Shown here: one piece after another, positions 33,071 through 45,341 of the stretch
Numbering within the stretch: the first letter of the stretch is position 1
How the letters are laid out: each line of letters starts with the position of its first letter
Source: Rostrohypoxylon terebratum
Taxonomy: Eukaryota > Ascomycota > Sordariomycetes > Xylariales > Hypoxylaceae
DNA length: 64,000 nt
Reading direction: 5' to 3'
NCBI GenBank assembly: GCA_022497145.1
Contig: MU385905.1
Span: 124,001 to 188,000 of the forward strand
The notes under the pieces: model-generated
Database searches by the model: none
What the model saw: the letters and a program-made list of their open reading frames with translations, nothing else
Told to the model about the DNA's origin: nothing
Program-made: the position numbers and the translations under genes

Positions 33071-34848
33071 TCAGCCATCAACTCCCGGTGTCTTTTCTAA
33101 CCTGGAACCCTCTGCATCTACCTCTAACCCTGGTGATATGGCTGTATCTTGATTCCCATCTTGTCGTCGATAGTCCCTGTAGCTCAAGAATAAGATGGCC
33201 AGGATCGTGCCCAATTGTCCCACCGTCGTAACGAGCACACTGATGAATCCACCACGAAAATTAGGAGCGCGGCTGGCCGGAAACTGAACAACCTGTGTAC
33301 CTGCCGTAATCGCTTGGCCGATGGCATTCATACTTGCTGTCACCACCGCCCGCTCCTCCGCATCGCCCGCCATTACCACCGATGCCCAGCCCATCATCAA
33401 TGGCGAACAGGCTAACAATGTATCAATATATCATTTTCACTCATAGGAAAGAGGAAGAAAGAAAAAGAAAGAGAGAGAGACGTCAACTCACCAGCTTCAA
33501 ATCCCGTCAAGATGAACCCAGCTAAGCGACCGCTTTCACCGACATCCCAGGCTACAAGCAGTACCATGCCCACAAGAACAGGGAAAGTAACTAGGATTGC
33601 TAGAAGCCAAAATCGGCCTGTTCTGTCCGCGATGATACCACAGAGCAAGGCAACCACAATACTCACTGCTGTAACGATAGTAGGTATCGTGTTGACCTGG
33701 ACAACCGAGTATATATTGCTCTTCGCTTTCAAATAAAGCGAGAATGGTGTACTACCAGGTAAGAAATTTTGGTCCATCAATGTCCACTGAAGCACAAAGA
33801 AGTACCAATGCCACCGAGAAAATACGCGCCTAAATATACCACGGGATAGCTGCAATTTTGGCGGTGCAACGAGTCCTTGGAGTCGTTCACTCGCCAGGGC
33901 ATGTTCCTCCTCCGTGATGAAACGCGGCTTTTTCCTAGACGGCACATCAGGAAACACGACGAAGCCGCTGCAACGAATTAGTGTCTTATTTTCGGAGATG
34001 GCCAAGATAGGGGGAAGTAATTTACAAGGCTGCTATGGCAAGTGTTATGATAGCATCAACAATGAAGAGCCACCTAACCGAATGGTCAGCGCATTATCCT
34101 CCAAGTCTTCAAATGGGATTATCTCGTCGTGAGAGCCGTACCTCCAACCCGCCAAGCCGTGTGCTTGATTCAAGTTAGTATAGGCTGCGGCCTGAAGATA
34201 TCCGGCAAACATAGTTCCAAGGGGACTCGCGATGAAGAAGAGAGCAACGCGGCGTCCAATTTCTCCTGGTTTATACCAGGATCCGATGACATAAATAGTT
34301 CCCGTGAAAGAGCAGCACTCAAATAGGCCAGTGAAGAAGCGCATCGCGTACACCGTCTCGACGTTCCTAGCCCAGGCCAAGCCAAAGGTTGAAAGCCCCC
34401 ATCCAATCTCCAAAGCGGGAAGGACTCTGTTGGCAGGATAATGTGTTAAGAAGTAGCAAGCCGGGATCATGAACACGCAGTATGATGCCCAAAAAGTTGC
34501 AGTGACGTAGTTTAGTTGGTCTCCATGCAGTCCCAATTCCTCTTTCATACCACTGCCAATTGTAACACGCTCTTAGCCGCTTGAATTTCCTGGGGCATTT
34601 GTTAAGAACACATACCTGACATATGCGTTCGTGATAGACTGCTGGTCGAGGTACTTGGTAAAAAATGACAGACAGCCAAAAATCAAGATACTCAGGTCAA
34701 GTTTTAAGATGAGCCGTCTCTCCTCTCCTGGCATACCTTCTGGGTACCATCCAATAGAGGTCATGAACTTGATCCAAGCGTGCCCGATATCAAGGGTTCT
34801 GGCATTGCGGTGCTCACCCTGACGGGATTTGTGTCGTGCTGCTGCCAT
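33071..34848 (-). CDS. MFS transporter, Dal5/allantoate permease-like (anion:cation symporter) family
   Basis: Exons on the minus strand: 34848-34616, 34552-34142, 34073-34026 (48 nt), 33967-33492, 33411-33071; 502 residues with about 12 membrane helices. Typical features: LDQQSITNAYVSGMKEELGL at helix 1, the glycosylation-like SWYKPGEIGRR motif after helix 5, DVPSRKKPRFITEEE in the central loop, and MDQNFLPGSTPFSLYLKA before helix 7. Family members carry allantoate, nicotinate, pantothenate, biotin or similar carboxylates at the plasma membrane; the substrate is not predictable here. The 48-nt third exon reads WLFIVDAIITLAIAAL, a conserved membrane stretch, so it is real despite its size. 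Confidence 0.88.
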
Positions 34849-36556
34849 TTTAGGATCATGTCTACGAAGTAGGCAAACGACATAAAATGAGTCTATAATT
34901 GGATATGAGATGTACCAATCGAATATGCCAATTGATGGGACACCAGCAGTGGGAGCTATCTCTTAAAATATAAGTCTAAGATTATTAGAATAATATTATA
35001 ATCAGTGTCGCCATCATCATCTACGATGATGGAACGGCCCTGGTCTCGTTCATCGCAGGGACTACCGCAGGGTTCAAGATGGGGTTCCATATCCATAGCT
35101 GTCTCAGCTACTTGAGCGTTCAAGCATTTCGAGCAGTTAGACATTAACTATACTCGTGCCTGACGAATAATGAGCTTTCTTTGGCATAGTAAAGCACCAA
35201 TACCCCCCTCTTCCGGGGCTACTCTGTGAGTTGCGTCAGTGGCACTCGCTATTGCGTGACGAGAACAGCCATGCAACTTACTTGAACGTTCTCAGGCATT
35301 CCTAACTACATATTAAGAATGGTCACAATACTTGCCTAGTAGACAGAACCGCGGAGGAACCTTAGAGGCTTAGATAGTTCCGAGGTTACAAATACTATAT
35401 GAATAGGTATATATTCACTTCTGTGATAGGAGGCGTCGACTATTTATGAGAAAGTCTTTTCATAGTATTTGATGAGGAATAACAGAGTATAAACAGTATA
35501 AGATTGATGAGATTGATTTTGGCTCACGCTTAACAATACTTACAATGTACATATGTCATAGCACGTTTGTGAGCATATTTTCTTAATTCCTTGATCCAAT
35601 AGTTAACACAGTTGGAACACTTTTGTGATTAAGTTTAATTTCTATTCTTGTTACATGTACATTCTGGAGTCGCATATCATGCTCTGGCTTGGGCTGTAAT
35701 TGCAATTAAGCCCCGGCTATAACTATAAAGGGGACCGGGGGTCTTCAAGTCCGGAACGTTGGAGAGACGGGAGGGGTTTTCTTTCTTTCTTTCATTTTTT
35801 TTGGATCAGCTCCTCTTCCACATAACACTACTACTACATGGCTACCTCCACTGACTACCTTATGTGTACCTAACCTCACATTTCCTTTTGATCTACTACC
35901 TAAGCCTTTCAACTTGAGTATATGTCGGCAGCACCTGCTGTTGGCTCGGGTGATCTTGCATTTTGGTGTATGTAGAAGCGGGTCTTCAAGTATCAAGAGG
36001 TTTTCTCATATGAAGGGAGCGTCTACGATCTTAAGGGTCTAGTCTAGAGGTCTAAAGGTTTAAAAGCCTCACGATCTGGCGGTCCCAAGGTCTTACGGTC
36101 TCACGGTCTCACGGTCTCACGGTCTCACGGTCTCACGGTCTCGAGGGTCTAAAGGTCGGCTTGCTTTTGAATAGGTCTGGCCCTTTAAGCTACCACTAAC
36201 TACTACTGATACCACTGATCGTCTTTGGGAGAATTAATACATATTTAGGTAATCTTGAAGAAAAACCACAGGTTCATATATTTGTCTTTCTGCGCCAACG
36301 TGTGAATCGAGTTCGATACCGAGTCTTATCCTCAATCAATCTGCCTTGCCCTGACTTGGTCCATCTTCCAACTTACACTCACTCACCTTTCTCCCCATCT
36401 TCTCATATTCTCATCTACTCATCTGGCCATCCATACTCATACATGCGCATATAAATACCCCTCTCCAAATAATCCAACGTCCCTACGGCAATCTAAATCT
36501 AAATCCTTCACTCCTCTTCACTCCGCATCTAGCAACTCACCCCACTCGTCTAAGCC
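34849..36556. other. Intergenic: divergent transporter / Otu1 upstream regions
   Basis: 1.7 kb. An 8-bp array (ACGGTCTC, about six copies) is at 36091-36143. A TATA-like TATAAATA lies at 36450-36457, about 100 bases before the Otu1 start, within a CT-rich leader. The small frame at 34956-35144 (-) has no family resemblance. Confidence 0.45.
36091..36143. repeat. Octamer tandem array (ACGGTCTC)n
   Basis: About six direct copies of an 8-bp unit, with degenerate copies just upstream (GGTCCCAAGGTCTT). Confidence 0.85.
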
Positions 36557-37649
36557 ATGAAGGTCCGATATAGGGCACCCTCCGGGGCGGGTAATCTGGA
36601 GCTTCCTGATGACGCCACTGTCAAGCAGCTTCTCGAGGCCCTCCAGTCTGCTACAGGTTTGGCCAACTTCACGATCAAGTATGGTTGGCCCCCAAAGACA
36701 CTTGACACTGATGAAAGTGGCGCCTCTCTGCGATCTCTCGGCCTCGACCGCGAGGCGCTCACCATCGCAACTTTGGAGACGGCACCCGCAGTAGCCCAAG
36801 AAGAGCCTCAAGCTATTGCCTCCGACCCGGCATCATCCGAGCTCGAGCCCGAGCCCGAGCCCAAGGGCAAGGGCAAAGGCAAAGGTGTCAGGGACCAGCA
36901 AATCGCCGTCTTCATGCCTGAGACCAACTCTACCCTTGGTAAGCTGACCAACCCGTTGAATCATCCACGTATCTTAGCGAAGCCCCCAAGACTAACGTTG
37001 CTTGCCCGCCACAGTGCTCCGAGTCATGCCCGACGATAACAGCTGCCTCTTCAACGCCGTTGGCGGCGCCTTGCACGGTTACGGCACCAACCCCGACCAG
37101 ACTTTCGATGCCAAGACGCTTCGTCGCATTGTCGTAGAGCACATTCTGGCCAACCCGGAGAAGTACAGCGCCGTCATCCTAGGTAAGAACCCGGAAACGT
37201 ACTGTAACACTATGCTGGATCCCGAGACCTGGGGTGGCGACATAGAGCTATCTGTCCTTTCCGAGGTTTTCCGCATCGAAATATCTGTCGTTGACGTCAA
37301 GACCGGAACCCTCTATCGGATCGGAGAGGGCAACGGATACGAAATGCGCTGCGTCGTAGTCTACTCCAACGTCCATTACGATCGCGTCGTCGAGATCTTC
37401 GTGGAGGGCCAGGCCTCCATCGAATTCGACGTCGCGCGCTGGGTCGTAGACGAGAGTGACCACATCATCAAGCATGCTCAGGAGATGTGCGAGAGTCTTC
37501 GTAAGGAGCATCATTATTACACGGACACCTCCGACTTTGTCGTTACGTGTAACGAGTGCGGCTGGTTGGGTCAAGGGGAGAAGTCTGTGATTGAGCATGC
37601 ACTCCAGACTGGCCATAAGGATGTTAGCGAGATTAAAGACAACTCGTGA
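36557..37649 (+). CDS. OTU1: OTU-family deubiquitinase, Otu1/YOD1 type
   Basis: Cysteine protease that removes ubiquitin chains and works with the Cdc48/p97 ATPase in ER-associated degradation and related pathways. Exons 36557-36938 and 37015-37649 give 338 residues. Domain order is the Otu1 one: N-terminal UBX-like domain (1-75, MKVRYRAPSGAGNLELPDDA), a Glu/Pro/Lys/Gly linker, the OTU domain from about 128 (VLRVMPDDNSCLFNAVGG holds the catalytic Asp and Cys, near 138; SNVHYDR holds the catalytic His, near 246), and a C-terminal C2H2 finger (VTCNECGWLGQGEKSVIEHA, then HKDVSE). All catalytic residues are intact. A TATA-like box and CT-rich leader precede the start. Confidence 0.95.
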
Positions 37650-38484
37650 ACAGCCTGTCGTGTGCACCTTTCGCATGTCATGATTATCGGACGTCTCATG
37701 GGCGTTGGTTGGCGCAGTTTTTGCAAAGTCGCATGCGCCCAGAATTTTCGCTTAAATCGCCGGCGGGGCAGTATTGCGCAATCAGATCTATACGATCCGT
37801 GCGATAACAGACGAGATACCCCGATGCGAGACAAAATGGTGGAGAGAAGTGGCGGAAGTGGTGCTTGGTGTCCATTGTCCATAGCCTCCGGGGAGATTTT
37901 GATAGCCGTACCGTACACGTCAGTCTCTGGTCCTGAGATTTACGTCTTGGTCCCGTATTTACGAACTGGTGATGATGTAGCCCATCCGTCCACCATTGCC
38001 AATATACAAAGTGCTCACTGAAGACATACCTTTTACCGTAGCCCATATAATAACCTGGTAAGATGTTCCCGATAATACCCCAGGCGTCCGACACACATAA
38101 GATTGATTCGGTGATTGGCGGGAAAGGGAAGCCTCGGACGTAAGCTTCCTAATGTTATACACTACACTTACGCGTGTAGATTTATTATATTTTATATGCC
38201 GTTGGGCTCTATTCTACGTAGAGAGGAGTGGCTTTCCCGATATAATACCAACATGAATACCATTAGGTTAGTTGATTAGAACTAGAAGACAAGATGCTGC
38301 CTTCCAAGCAAAATATCCTCATTTGTCCAATCCCAACTCGAACAGGAACATGTCATCATCAATAGTAGTGATTCCGCCGTATCCCTAACTCCAGAGTACC
38401 CCCATTCCATGCAATAAACCACGCCAACCCATATCATTAGACCGACATTACTATAATACAAATTTCATGCTATCTAAACTGTCG
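37650..38484. other. Intergenic between convergent 3' ends (Otu1 / Inp1-like)
   Basis: 835 bases; several chance open frames on both strands, none with recognisable content. No repeat seen. Confidence 0.4.
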
Positions 38485-40696
38485 TTAATCAACTTCCCAG
38501 CTACGATTGTCGCGCCGGCTGCTGTTAGCTGTCTGCGGTACGCTACTGTTGCTACTCTGCTTGCTCTTTGCCATGGCATAATCTTCGTAGTCTTCATCAT
38601 CGCTCCAATCGCTAAACTCCCCATCCGAATAATCCCACTGAACCGGAATTCTCTCGCCGCCCTCGCCGAAGCCGAAGACGAGGCCGCGCCACTCGCCCGA
38701 TGCGATCTTGGCCGCTACCTTTAGCATCAGGTTCACGAGGTGGGTTGGCGGTGCCAGTATCATCTCGACCGTCTTCTGTATGATGGCGCCCGGTAGTCTA
38801 CGGACGACATCCATGCGACTGCGAGATGCATGCCTCTGAGGAGGCGAGAAGAAGTTGACGGCGGATGGCAGCGGCGAGAGGGCCGGTCGGCTGAAAGACA
38901 AACTATTAATTCGTGGCCGCGGCCGTAGCTGAACTTCCTGCGTCTGAACTTCCTCTAAAGCCGAGGTATGCGACGAGTCCGAAGACTCATCAATTATTGG
39001 ATGTATATAATTGTTGGAGCTCTCTGGAGGGCCACGTGATAGAGGGGAAATTATCTCGTCTGTATGGTCGGTAAGACCTGCGGAACTTGGGACAAACGTC
39101 CGGTCCGTATCCGGCGTACGCATGAACGCTTTGTCTTTTCCTTGCGACGGTGGGCGAGGGACAACAATGTTATCATGGGGGTGAGGAAATTGTGATCTAG
39201 ACGGTGTGACTGGCCGTGACGATGGAGGAGATGGAGGTAGTGGGGCGATTGGCGAGTGCCACGACTGGGTGCTATGGAATGAATCTGCAGACCCAATGGG
39301 GGAAGTCTCATCTGATGCTTGACGCTGAAGTACCGAAGGAGGAGGAGGAGGTGGTGGTGGTAGAGGCCGGGACGAGGTCGCTTTCGACGACGGTGCCGGC
39401 TTTGAGGGGGGTGATGTCACCACAGTTAACTGCGGAGGAGCGGTATAGGCACGGCCAGCCAACATCCGGGTCATTCGTTTCCTGGTAAGATTCATAGGGG
39501 CAACGCGACCGGACCCTTCGAAAGAAGAAGGCTCATCGACGGCTTCTTCATCTTTGCTAGAATCAAGAATCACATCTTCCTTGGCTACACCGATATTACT
39601 AGGTGACCCCTCTCGAATACGTCGTTGTTTCGGCGCAGCAGGGACGTTCGAGGAAGTACGTAAATCCTTAAAGGTGTTGGCGGATGCTGCCTCGGCTTTC
39701 CGCCATTCATTCAGGTTGTGATAATACCGAGCGCTATAGTCATTCCCTTCCGCAACTTCCGGCTCTTCAAGATTCTCCCTCTGCCAGCGCTTAAACCGTG
39801 ATTCCTCTAACTCGCTGAGAGGTTCAATATCGATTCTCAAAGATGCCATTTGATCGGCTATGGAGTTGGCACGCTGATCGGCAAAGCCTTTGGGCGAGGG
39901 CGAGAGGATGGGTAGGAATGGATCTGATATCAGATTCTTGCCGTCAGGTGTCCACGCTTTCTTTTTGACTTCTAGCTCCTCCGGTAGCTCTACAGTGAAA
40001 TTTCTTTGGAAAGGACATGCTGTCTTCTCAAACAGTAAAGCTTTATCGAAGATATCTCTCAATAATAGAGCGCGCTCTTGATCGACAGGGTCGGAAACAG
40101 GGAGCTCGATGCGCCAATATTGTGGCCGCCGTATCTGAAGGACAAATCTGCTGTTATCTTCGTCGATACACCAGCACTGACTTTTCGGTAGGATGGGCTG
40201 TAGGGCCGAGCCGCAACTTAGAAAGGCAACAGACCCTGGCGCACGATAAATGCGGAACGGGCCTTTTGAACAGAAAAACCAAGTTAGTCTCAAAGTTAAA
40301 TAGAAGGTTTCTTGGGTTGAGCAGGGTCAACATACCCACGGCTATCGTCCTCTCGAGACGCGATGAAGCTGGTAGAGTACCCGGTCTATCCACATCATTA
40401 GATGATTTTCGAGGACCAAAGGAGGCACGCTGAGTAGATGTAAAGGCGATGATCTTCACGGAAGGATGACTATAGAGAGTCTCGACTAGGTCTTCGGAAC
40501 GTGTAGATGGATTGGGTATGGATGTAGAAGTAGATGCGGATGCGGATGTAGGTGTAGATGTAGATGTAGACGCAGAAGGTGGAGGTAAAGTCGAATTAGG
40601 AGCAGGAAGCGAGCACTCAACAGGTGCTGTCACAACCCGACGAGGTCGCAACACATCTGATCTGCCTGATGATATTTTAGAATTGTCATCAGCCAT
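38485..40696 (-). CDS. INP1: Inheritance of peroxisomes protein 1-like (Inp1)
   Basis: Exons on the minus strand: 40696-40336 and 40262-38485; 712 residues. The conserved Inp1 domain spans about residues 60-200: VETLYSHPSVKIIAFTSTQ, SSRLERTIAVGPFRIYRAPG, VAFLSCGSALQPILPKSQCW, FVLQIRRPQYWRIELPVSD. The rest is mainly disordered, with proline runs (LPPPPPPPPS), Ser/Thr-rich segments and a C-terminal hydrophobic/acidic end (DYSDGEFSDWSDDEDYEDYA). In yeast Inp1 tethers peroxisomes to the mother-cell cortex through Pex3. In hyphae the role is inferred only. The 73-nt intron splits the conserved domain and its removal restores IAVGPFRIY. Confidence 0.82.
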
Positions 40697-42500
40697 AGTT
40701 AGCGCATTTCTTGATAGAAAAAAAAGCCTTTTTATTTCTTTCTCGTCTGATAGATTTCGATTCCCGGGAAGGGTTGTCAGTTTGCCAAGGAAGCTTCAGG
40801 TCATGGCTAAAAGTTGCCCAGTGCTGATAGAGAGGGAGAAGAGGAAAAAGAAAGAAAAAATACGGCCAATCAGGGTTGAGGAGATCCGACACGTCTTCCT
40901 TGAGAAATCAAATCAAGTAATCGCGTGCTCGTTGAACCAACTCCAAATAATGTTCTCTCGCAAGATTCAAATGCTCAAAATACACCGGGGAAAACAAATA
41001 TGATAGAAGTATGTATAATGTAAATACAGCTCGGAGAACACTGAAGGTAGAAAGGTGAACTATAAACCAGACTAAGGTATGTCAGAGCTGCATTCGGGGA
41101 ACTAGGATTGACGAAGGTTTTGCGGATGCACGAAAGGGATCGTACCTGCTAGGAAACCACCTAGGGAAATCACCTGGGCCACCTGGGCAGCTGCTGGGTG
41201 ACTGGGTCACCTAACGGTAGAGGCTGGTACGTCGTATGGTGGACCAAGTGGGGTAATTTTGAGTGACCAACAGTCCAACAGTCCAAGCTCTTTCTCGATT
41301 TCATACCCCACCTAGGGAAACCTGATTGATCCATAACATCCATCCATGGTGTTTGATTGGTTAATATCTTCATATTACGTATAGAGCATCGGAGGTATCA
41401 GATATCGATGTATTATGTACCCAGACAGCCAGATGCGTCCCTCACCTGGATACCTACCTGGGGTACCTACCGGTCCTACATACTGTAGCCCGTCCTACAG
41501 CAGTACGTACATTCAATATTGGCAATTACTACCTCAACACTCAACACTCAATTCCCAACTTTAACATCCATTTTCGACTTCCCTCAAACCTCAAAATCCT
41601 CCAGCAGCTACCTTGTGGCAGACCGTCGTGTCTCATCCTTTCTACCTACTAGTACCTAGTATGTACGCAGTAACCCTCAACGCGCCCCACGCGGTTTGCG
41701 CGCGTGCATGCTAGTATCTACCTAGTACTATTAGCAAGCTAGTACATACAGCAGTACATCCATAATGGTATTGTACATACCGTACATACACTATGCACCC
41801 TGTACCTACTACGTACTAGTACCTACTAGGTAGTACTAGGTACTAGGTAGAATCCATCCATGATATCCATCTCTCCCAACCGCGGCGCGATATTCCTCGT
41901 CCGGATTGGTCGACAGAATCGAATTCTGCGACGTAGACCACATTCGACCGCATCCCCCCAGGTGGAGAATGCATGACTTGGAGACCTCCTAGCATTCGAT
42001 TTATATACCATTTTATTCGATAATCATACCATCAACCAACGCAACGCACTTGTTGACAACTTGAAGCGTAGGTAAAGAGGTCAGAGTAACGACACCAGTG
42101 AAACAACCCTCTCCGCTATCTTCTCACTTGTCTGGTTCTCTAGCGCCAACTTGACATACTAGGTAAATAGCTACTAGGTATGTATAATACAGAACGCGAG
42201 AGACGACTCGCTAGGAACCGAACTACTGGATACACCGAAGGCCTTTTGAAAGTCGAAAGGAAAGTGAACTTGCCACAAGCGAAACCGGAACAATGTTATA
42301 GCAATTATCCTCGCGTGGTATTATATTGTTCACATATGGTAACCAAGTTAGGCGACACCTGATGTGGCTTCCAACCATCTCCTTTCCATTTCTTCTTCTT
42401 CTTCTTCAACAACACGAAAATATCAAGCGACGGCGCGAGGAGTTAGACAAACCCAGCATATACGGAATCTTGCTATGGCCTCCTTCACTCTCTCGGTTAC
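40697..42500. other. Intergenic: Inp1 upstream region and formamidase 3' flank
   Basis: 1.8 kb. 41440-41850 is one of the densest CTAG/GTAC palindrome patches (TACTAGTACCTACTAGGTAG type). No supported gene; short frames in 40697-41000 and 42180-42500 are not coding-like. Confidence 0.5.
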
Positions 42501-44132
42501 TCAGGATTTATACGTCAAGCCTCCGCCGAAGCTAAACTCACTATTCTTGCCTCCAGATGTAACTTCGCCCTTAGCTACACCGGTTTCGAAAGCACAAGTC
42601 CCCATATCCAATGCTTTCACTGGTCCCGATGGCAATATGTCGAAATCAAAAATATCGGCGGGTAAACCGAGAGTCGTGCATGCGTTCGGTATGTCAACAA
42701 TACCCGCCACGTGCCCTTGAACAGGCGCGGATGACAACAGGAGATAAATCTGGTAGTCGTCGTACCCGAAGCGACGAAGGTACTCGATACACCCTTCCCT
42801 CGTCGGTCAGTTGAAGAATAGTTACAGGCAAGGATCATCAAAAGGTTTATAGCACTTACGCAAGATGGTCTGTCTGTAAGCAACCGTCACGTCCATATAA
42901 TGTTGCTTTCCATGTTCGTCTACGGAGAAACCCTCGAAGTAGATACAGCGACCCGGACCGAATTGAGGCTCGACAGGGCCAGGTAGGTAAATAGGCGATT
43001 TGAGACCTAGATCTGCCATGCCGTTCTTCATCACCTTGAAGTTGATCGTGATGATACCCGCCATCTCGATTGCCCCACAAAATGAGATCTCACCGTCGCC
43101 CTCTGTGCCAAGTTAATTATTTTTTTCTTCTATTCTTCCCCTGAAGGGTTAGGGAGATAGAAAGGAGGGGAGGGCTCACGCGAGAAGTGCAGATCTCCGA
43201 CGCTGAATTTAGCACCTGGAACGTGGATTGGCAAGTAAACCTTGGAGCCTCTGCTTAGGTTCTTGATATCGCAATTGCCTCCGTGTTCTGGTCGGCCAGG
43301 AACAGTCCTAGCACCTTCTCGGCCGACCTTCTCTTTCAGAGCCGCATCAGAAGCACCGGCGTGAATACCTTTCGACTCCGGCGGCAATGCAACTTGCCTC
43401 TCAAGCTTATTAGCTGAGATCAGCTCGCCCTCGCGCTTGTTCCAGGTCGCCAGAACCTCGGCTGATGGTGCACATCCCAGAATGCCAGGGTGGATTAAGC
43501 CTGGAAATTTCACGTGCGGGATATGTCGCGAGGTGGCATAGATGCCCTCGAAATCCCAAATAGCCTTAGCAGCAGACGGGTAGATCTCGTCGAGAAACCC
43601 TCCTCCGTTTTCCTTGTGGAAAACGCCCGTAAATCCCCACGGTTGATCTTGGAATGGCTGCACGTCCATTATCTCAACCAACAGGACATCTCCTGGCTGG
43701 GCACCTTCGACCTCGAAAGGGCCCGTGAGGTAATGAATCCTGGTTAGATCGACGTTGCGGATATCGTCCGCGCTATCATTGTTCCCTATTTGGCCTCCGG
43801 TCCTATGGAACACGTTAGGTTTTACGAACGTCACTATTAGACGAGGCATATATAGGTGTTTACCAATCGAGACATTCGATCTTAACCGTCTCGCCATCCT
43901 TGATGGTACCAGCAAATGGAACTATAGCCTCATCAACACGCGGTTCCAATCGCTTTCAAACAACGAGACTTGTGTAGGGTTCATACTGTCGGGATGCCAT
44001 CTATTCTATAGTATATTAGCTTGCGAGGTGGCCAATGATTTCACCAGCTTTACCTACGTGGAGATTTGGCTGTTCGTATGCCGGCTTGTCGAAGCTGACC
44101 TTTCCGACAGTGCGGATCTCGGTTTTCCCCAT
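42501..44132 (-). CDS. Formamidase (FmdA/AmdA family)
   Basis: Hydrolyses formamide to formate and ammonia, allowing use as a nitrogen source. Six exons on the minus strand: 44132-44058, 44005-43987 (19 nt), 43921-43864, 43802-43180, 43102-42860, 42793-42501; 436 residues, the normal family size. The start MGKTEIRTVGKVSFDKPAYE is preceded by an in-frame TAG 30 bases upstream. The 19-nt exon encodes NRWHPD plus the first base of the next codon and joins LH-NRWHPD-IPFAGTIK, the conserved family stretch; without it the protein would lose this segment. Other landmarks: CLDWTGGQIGNNDSADDIRN, GDVLLVEIMDVQPF, FPGLIHPGILGCAPS, HGGNCDIKNLSRGSKVYLP, FSQGDGEISFCGAIEMAG, VQGHVAGIVDIPNAC. The last acceptor (GGGAAG) is weak but phase and homology support it. 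Confidence 0.92.
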
Positions 44133-45341
44133 TATGATTTCGGATACGGATATTGGCGTCTACCTCTAGGTATGGGTATGGTACAGAACTTACTGGATAT
44201 ATCACTTTGTCGGGGGGTGTTGTACGACTTAGTTGGGAATGTTGCACGTCCTAGCTGAGTGTAGATCGTTGAGACTAAAGTTATCATGCAGAGGCTCTCG
44301 GTCATCATCCAGCAGGTCTTATATATACCTTGGGTACACACACACACATATGGATATATATAGGTAGTATCCATACCTATACAGATATGCTTAGGTACCT
44401 AGTAGATACCCCGCATCGTAGGAGCGGAGAGGCGCCAATCGCATTGCCTCAGGCGTCGTGATATCTCTCGAACACTTACGTGCATAGCGGCCTGCACCAT
44501 GTCCGTGACGTCGGAAACATGCGAGTTGCTCTAGTAGTAATCGGATCATACGCATACTAAGTTCATAGATATACGTACTAAGTAGCGTGTGCTGCTAAGT
44601 AACATTGATATACCAATCAGCTGCTCTCGTCCCCACCAAGGATTCTCCTCCTCTCCTCCTTATCACAACTATTGACACCGAAGAAATACAAACGTCGAAG
44701 CTGATAAGGAGAGCCCCAATTCAGGGGCTAGGGCATTGCATACCGTCCCGATTATACCTACCTAGGACCTAGGCAGAAGGGCGTCAGAAAAAGTGCCCCA
44801 TGTATTAATAATACTGCTATACACTGTCCTAGTTGACCAATCAGAAACCGGGAGATGTACAGTGCATTACGGTACTATTAATACCTAGGGCACTTTTTCT
44901 GACGTCCTTCTGCTAGGTATGACCTACATACGCAGTAGATATTATAGCTTATCTCGGTAATTCGGCGTTCCTCTCATCCACACACTTGATTGAATGGCTT
45001 CCAGGTTAATACCCACTTGCCTAGTGAGATAGTGAATACTGGAGGTAAAAAACGGAGATAACTGAGATAACGATGGGTGTCGAAGAATTCTAATTGTATA
45101 CTAATTCTTCTTGCTATCTATTCTCGTGGCACAAATACCTACTAGGTAGTTGAATGGTAAATAAATACGTTGATCCGAACCGTCCAACTCCCTAGTTCAG
45201 TTTGACATCTCATTGTTGTCGCGATTGTTGTCGTAGTTGTCGTAGTTGTTTCCTGTTTTTTTCTTTTTTTTTTAAAAAAAAAGTAAACTTCCCAGGCGAC
45301 ATCATTGCAAAGCTTCGATATCCGAGATGAGCTATATCGTG
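44133..45341. other. Intergenic: formamidase upstream region, contains foldback element C
   Basis: 1.2 kb. Holds the 139-bp foldback at 44774-44912. A few HGATAR motifs (44659-44665, 44702-44708, 44948-44954) are compatible with AreA/NIT2 nitrogen control but occur at about chance frequency. Confidence 0.45.
44774..44912. mobile_element. Foldback MITE-like element C (139 bp)
   Basis: Nearly a complete palindrome: arms of about 54 bp (44774-44827 and 44859-44912) begin CAGAAGGRCGTCAGAAAAAG and are separated by about 31 bp. The 5-bp sequence CTAGG is directly repeated at both ends (44769-44773, 44913-44917), which fits a target-site duplication. Most differences between the arms are transitions. 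No coding capacity. Confidence 0.82.

Noticed and set aside
36091..36143. CRISPR-like regular repeats
   Set aside because: Direct tandem 8-bp units without spacers in a eukaryotic intergenic region.
44659..45067. HGATAR (AreA/NIT2) sites upstream of formamidase
   Set aside because: Several copies occur, but about three per kilobase are expected by chance on two strands, so no enrichment can be claimed.
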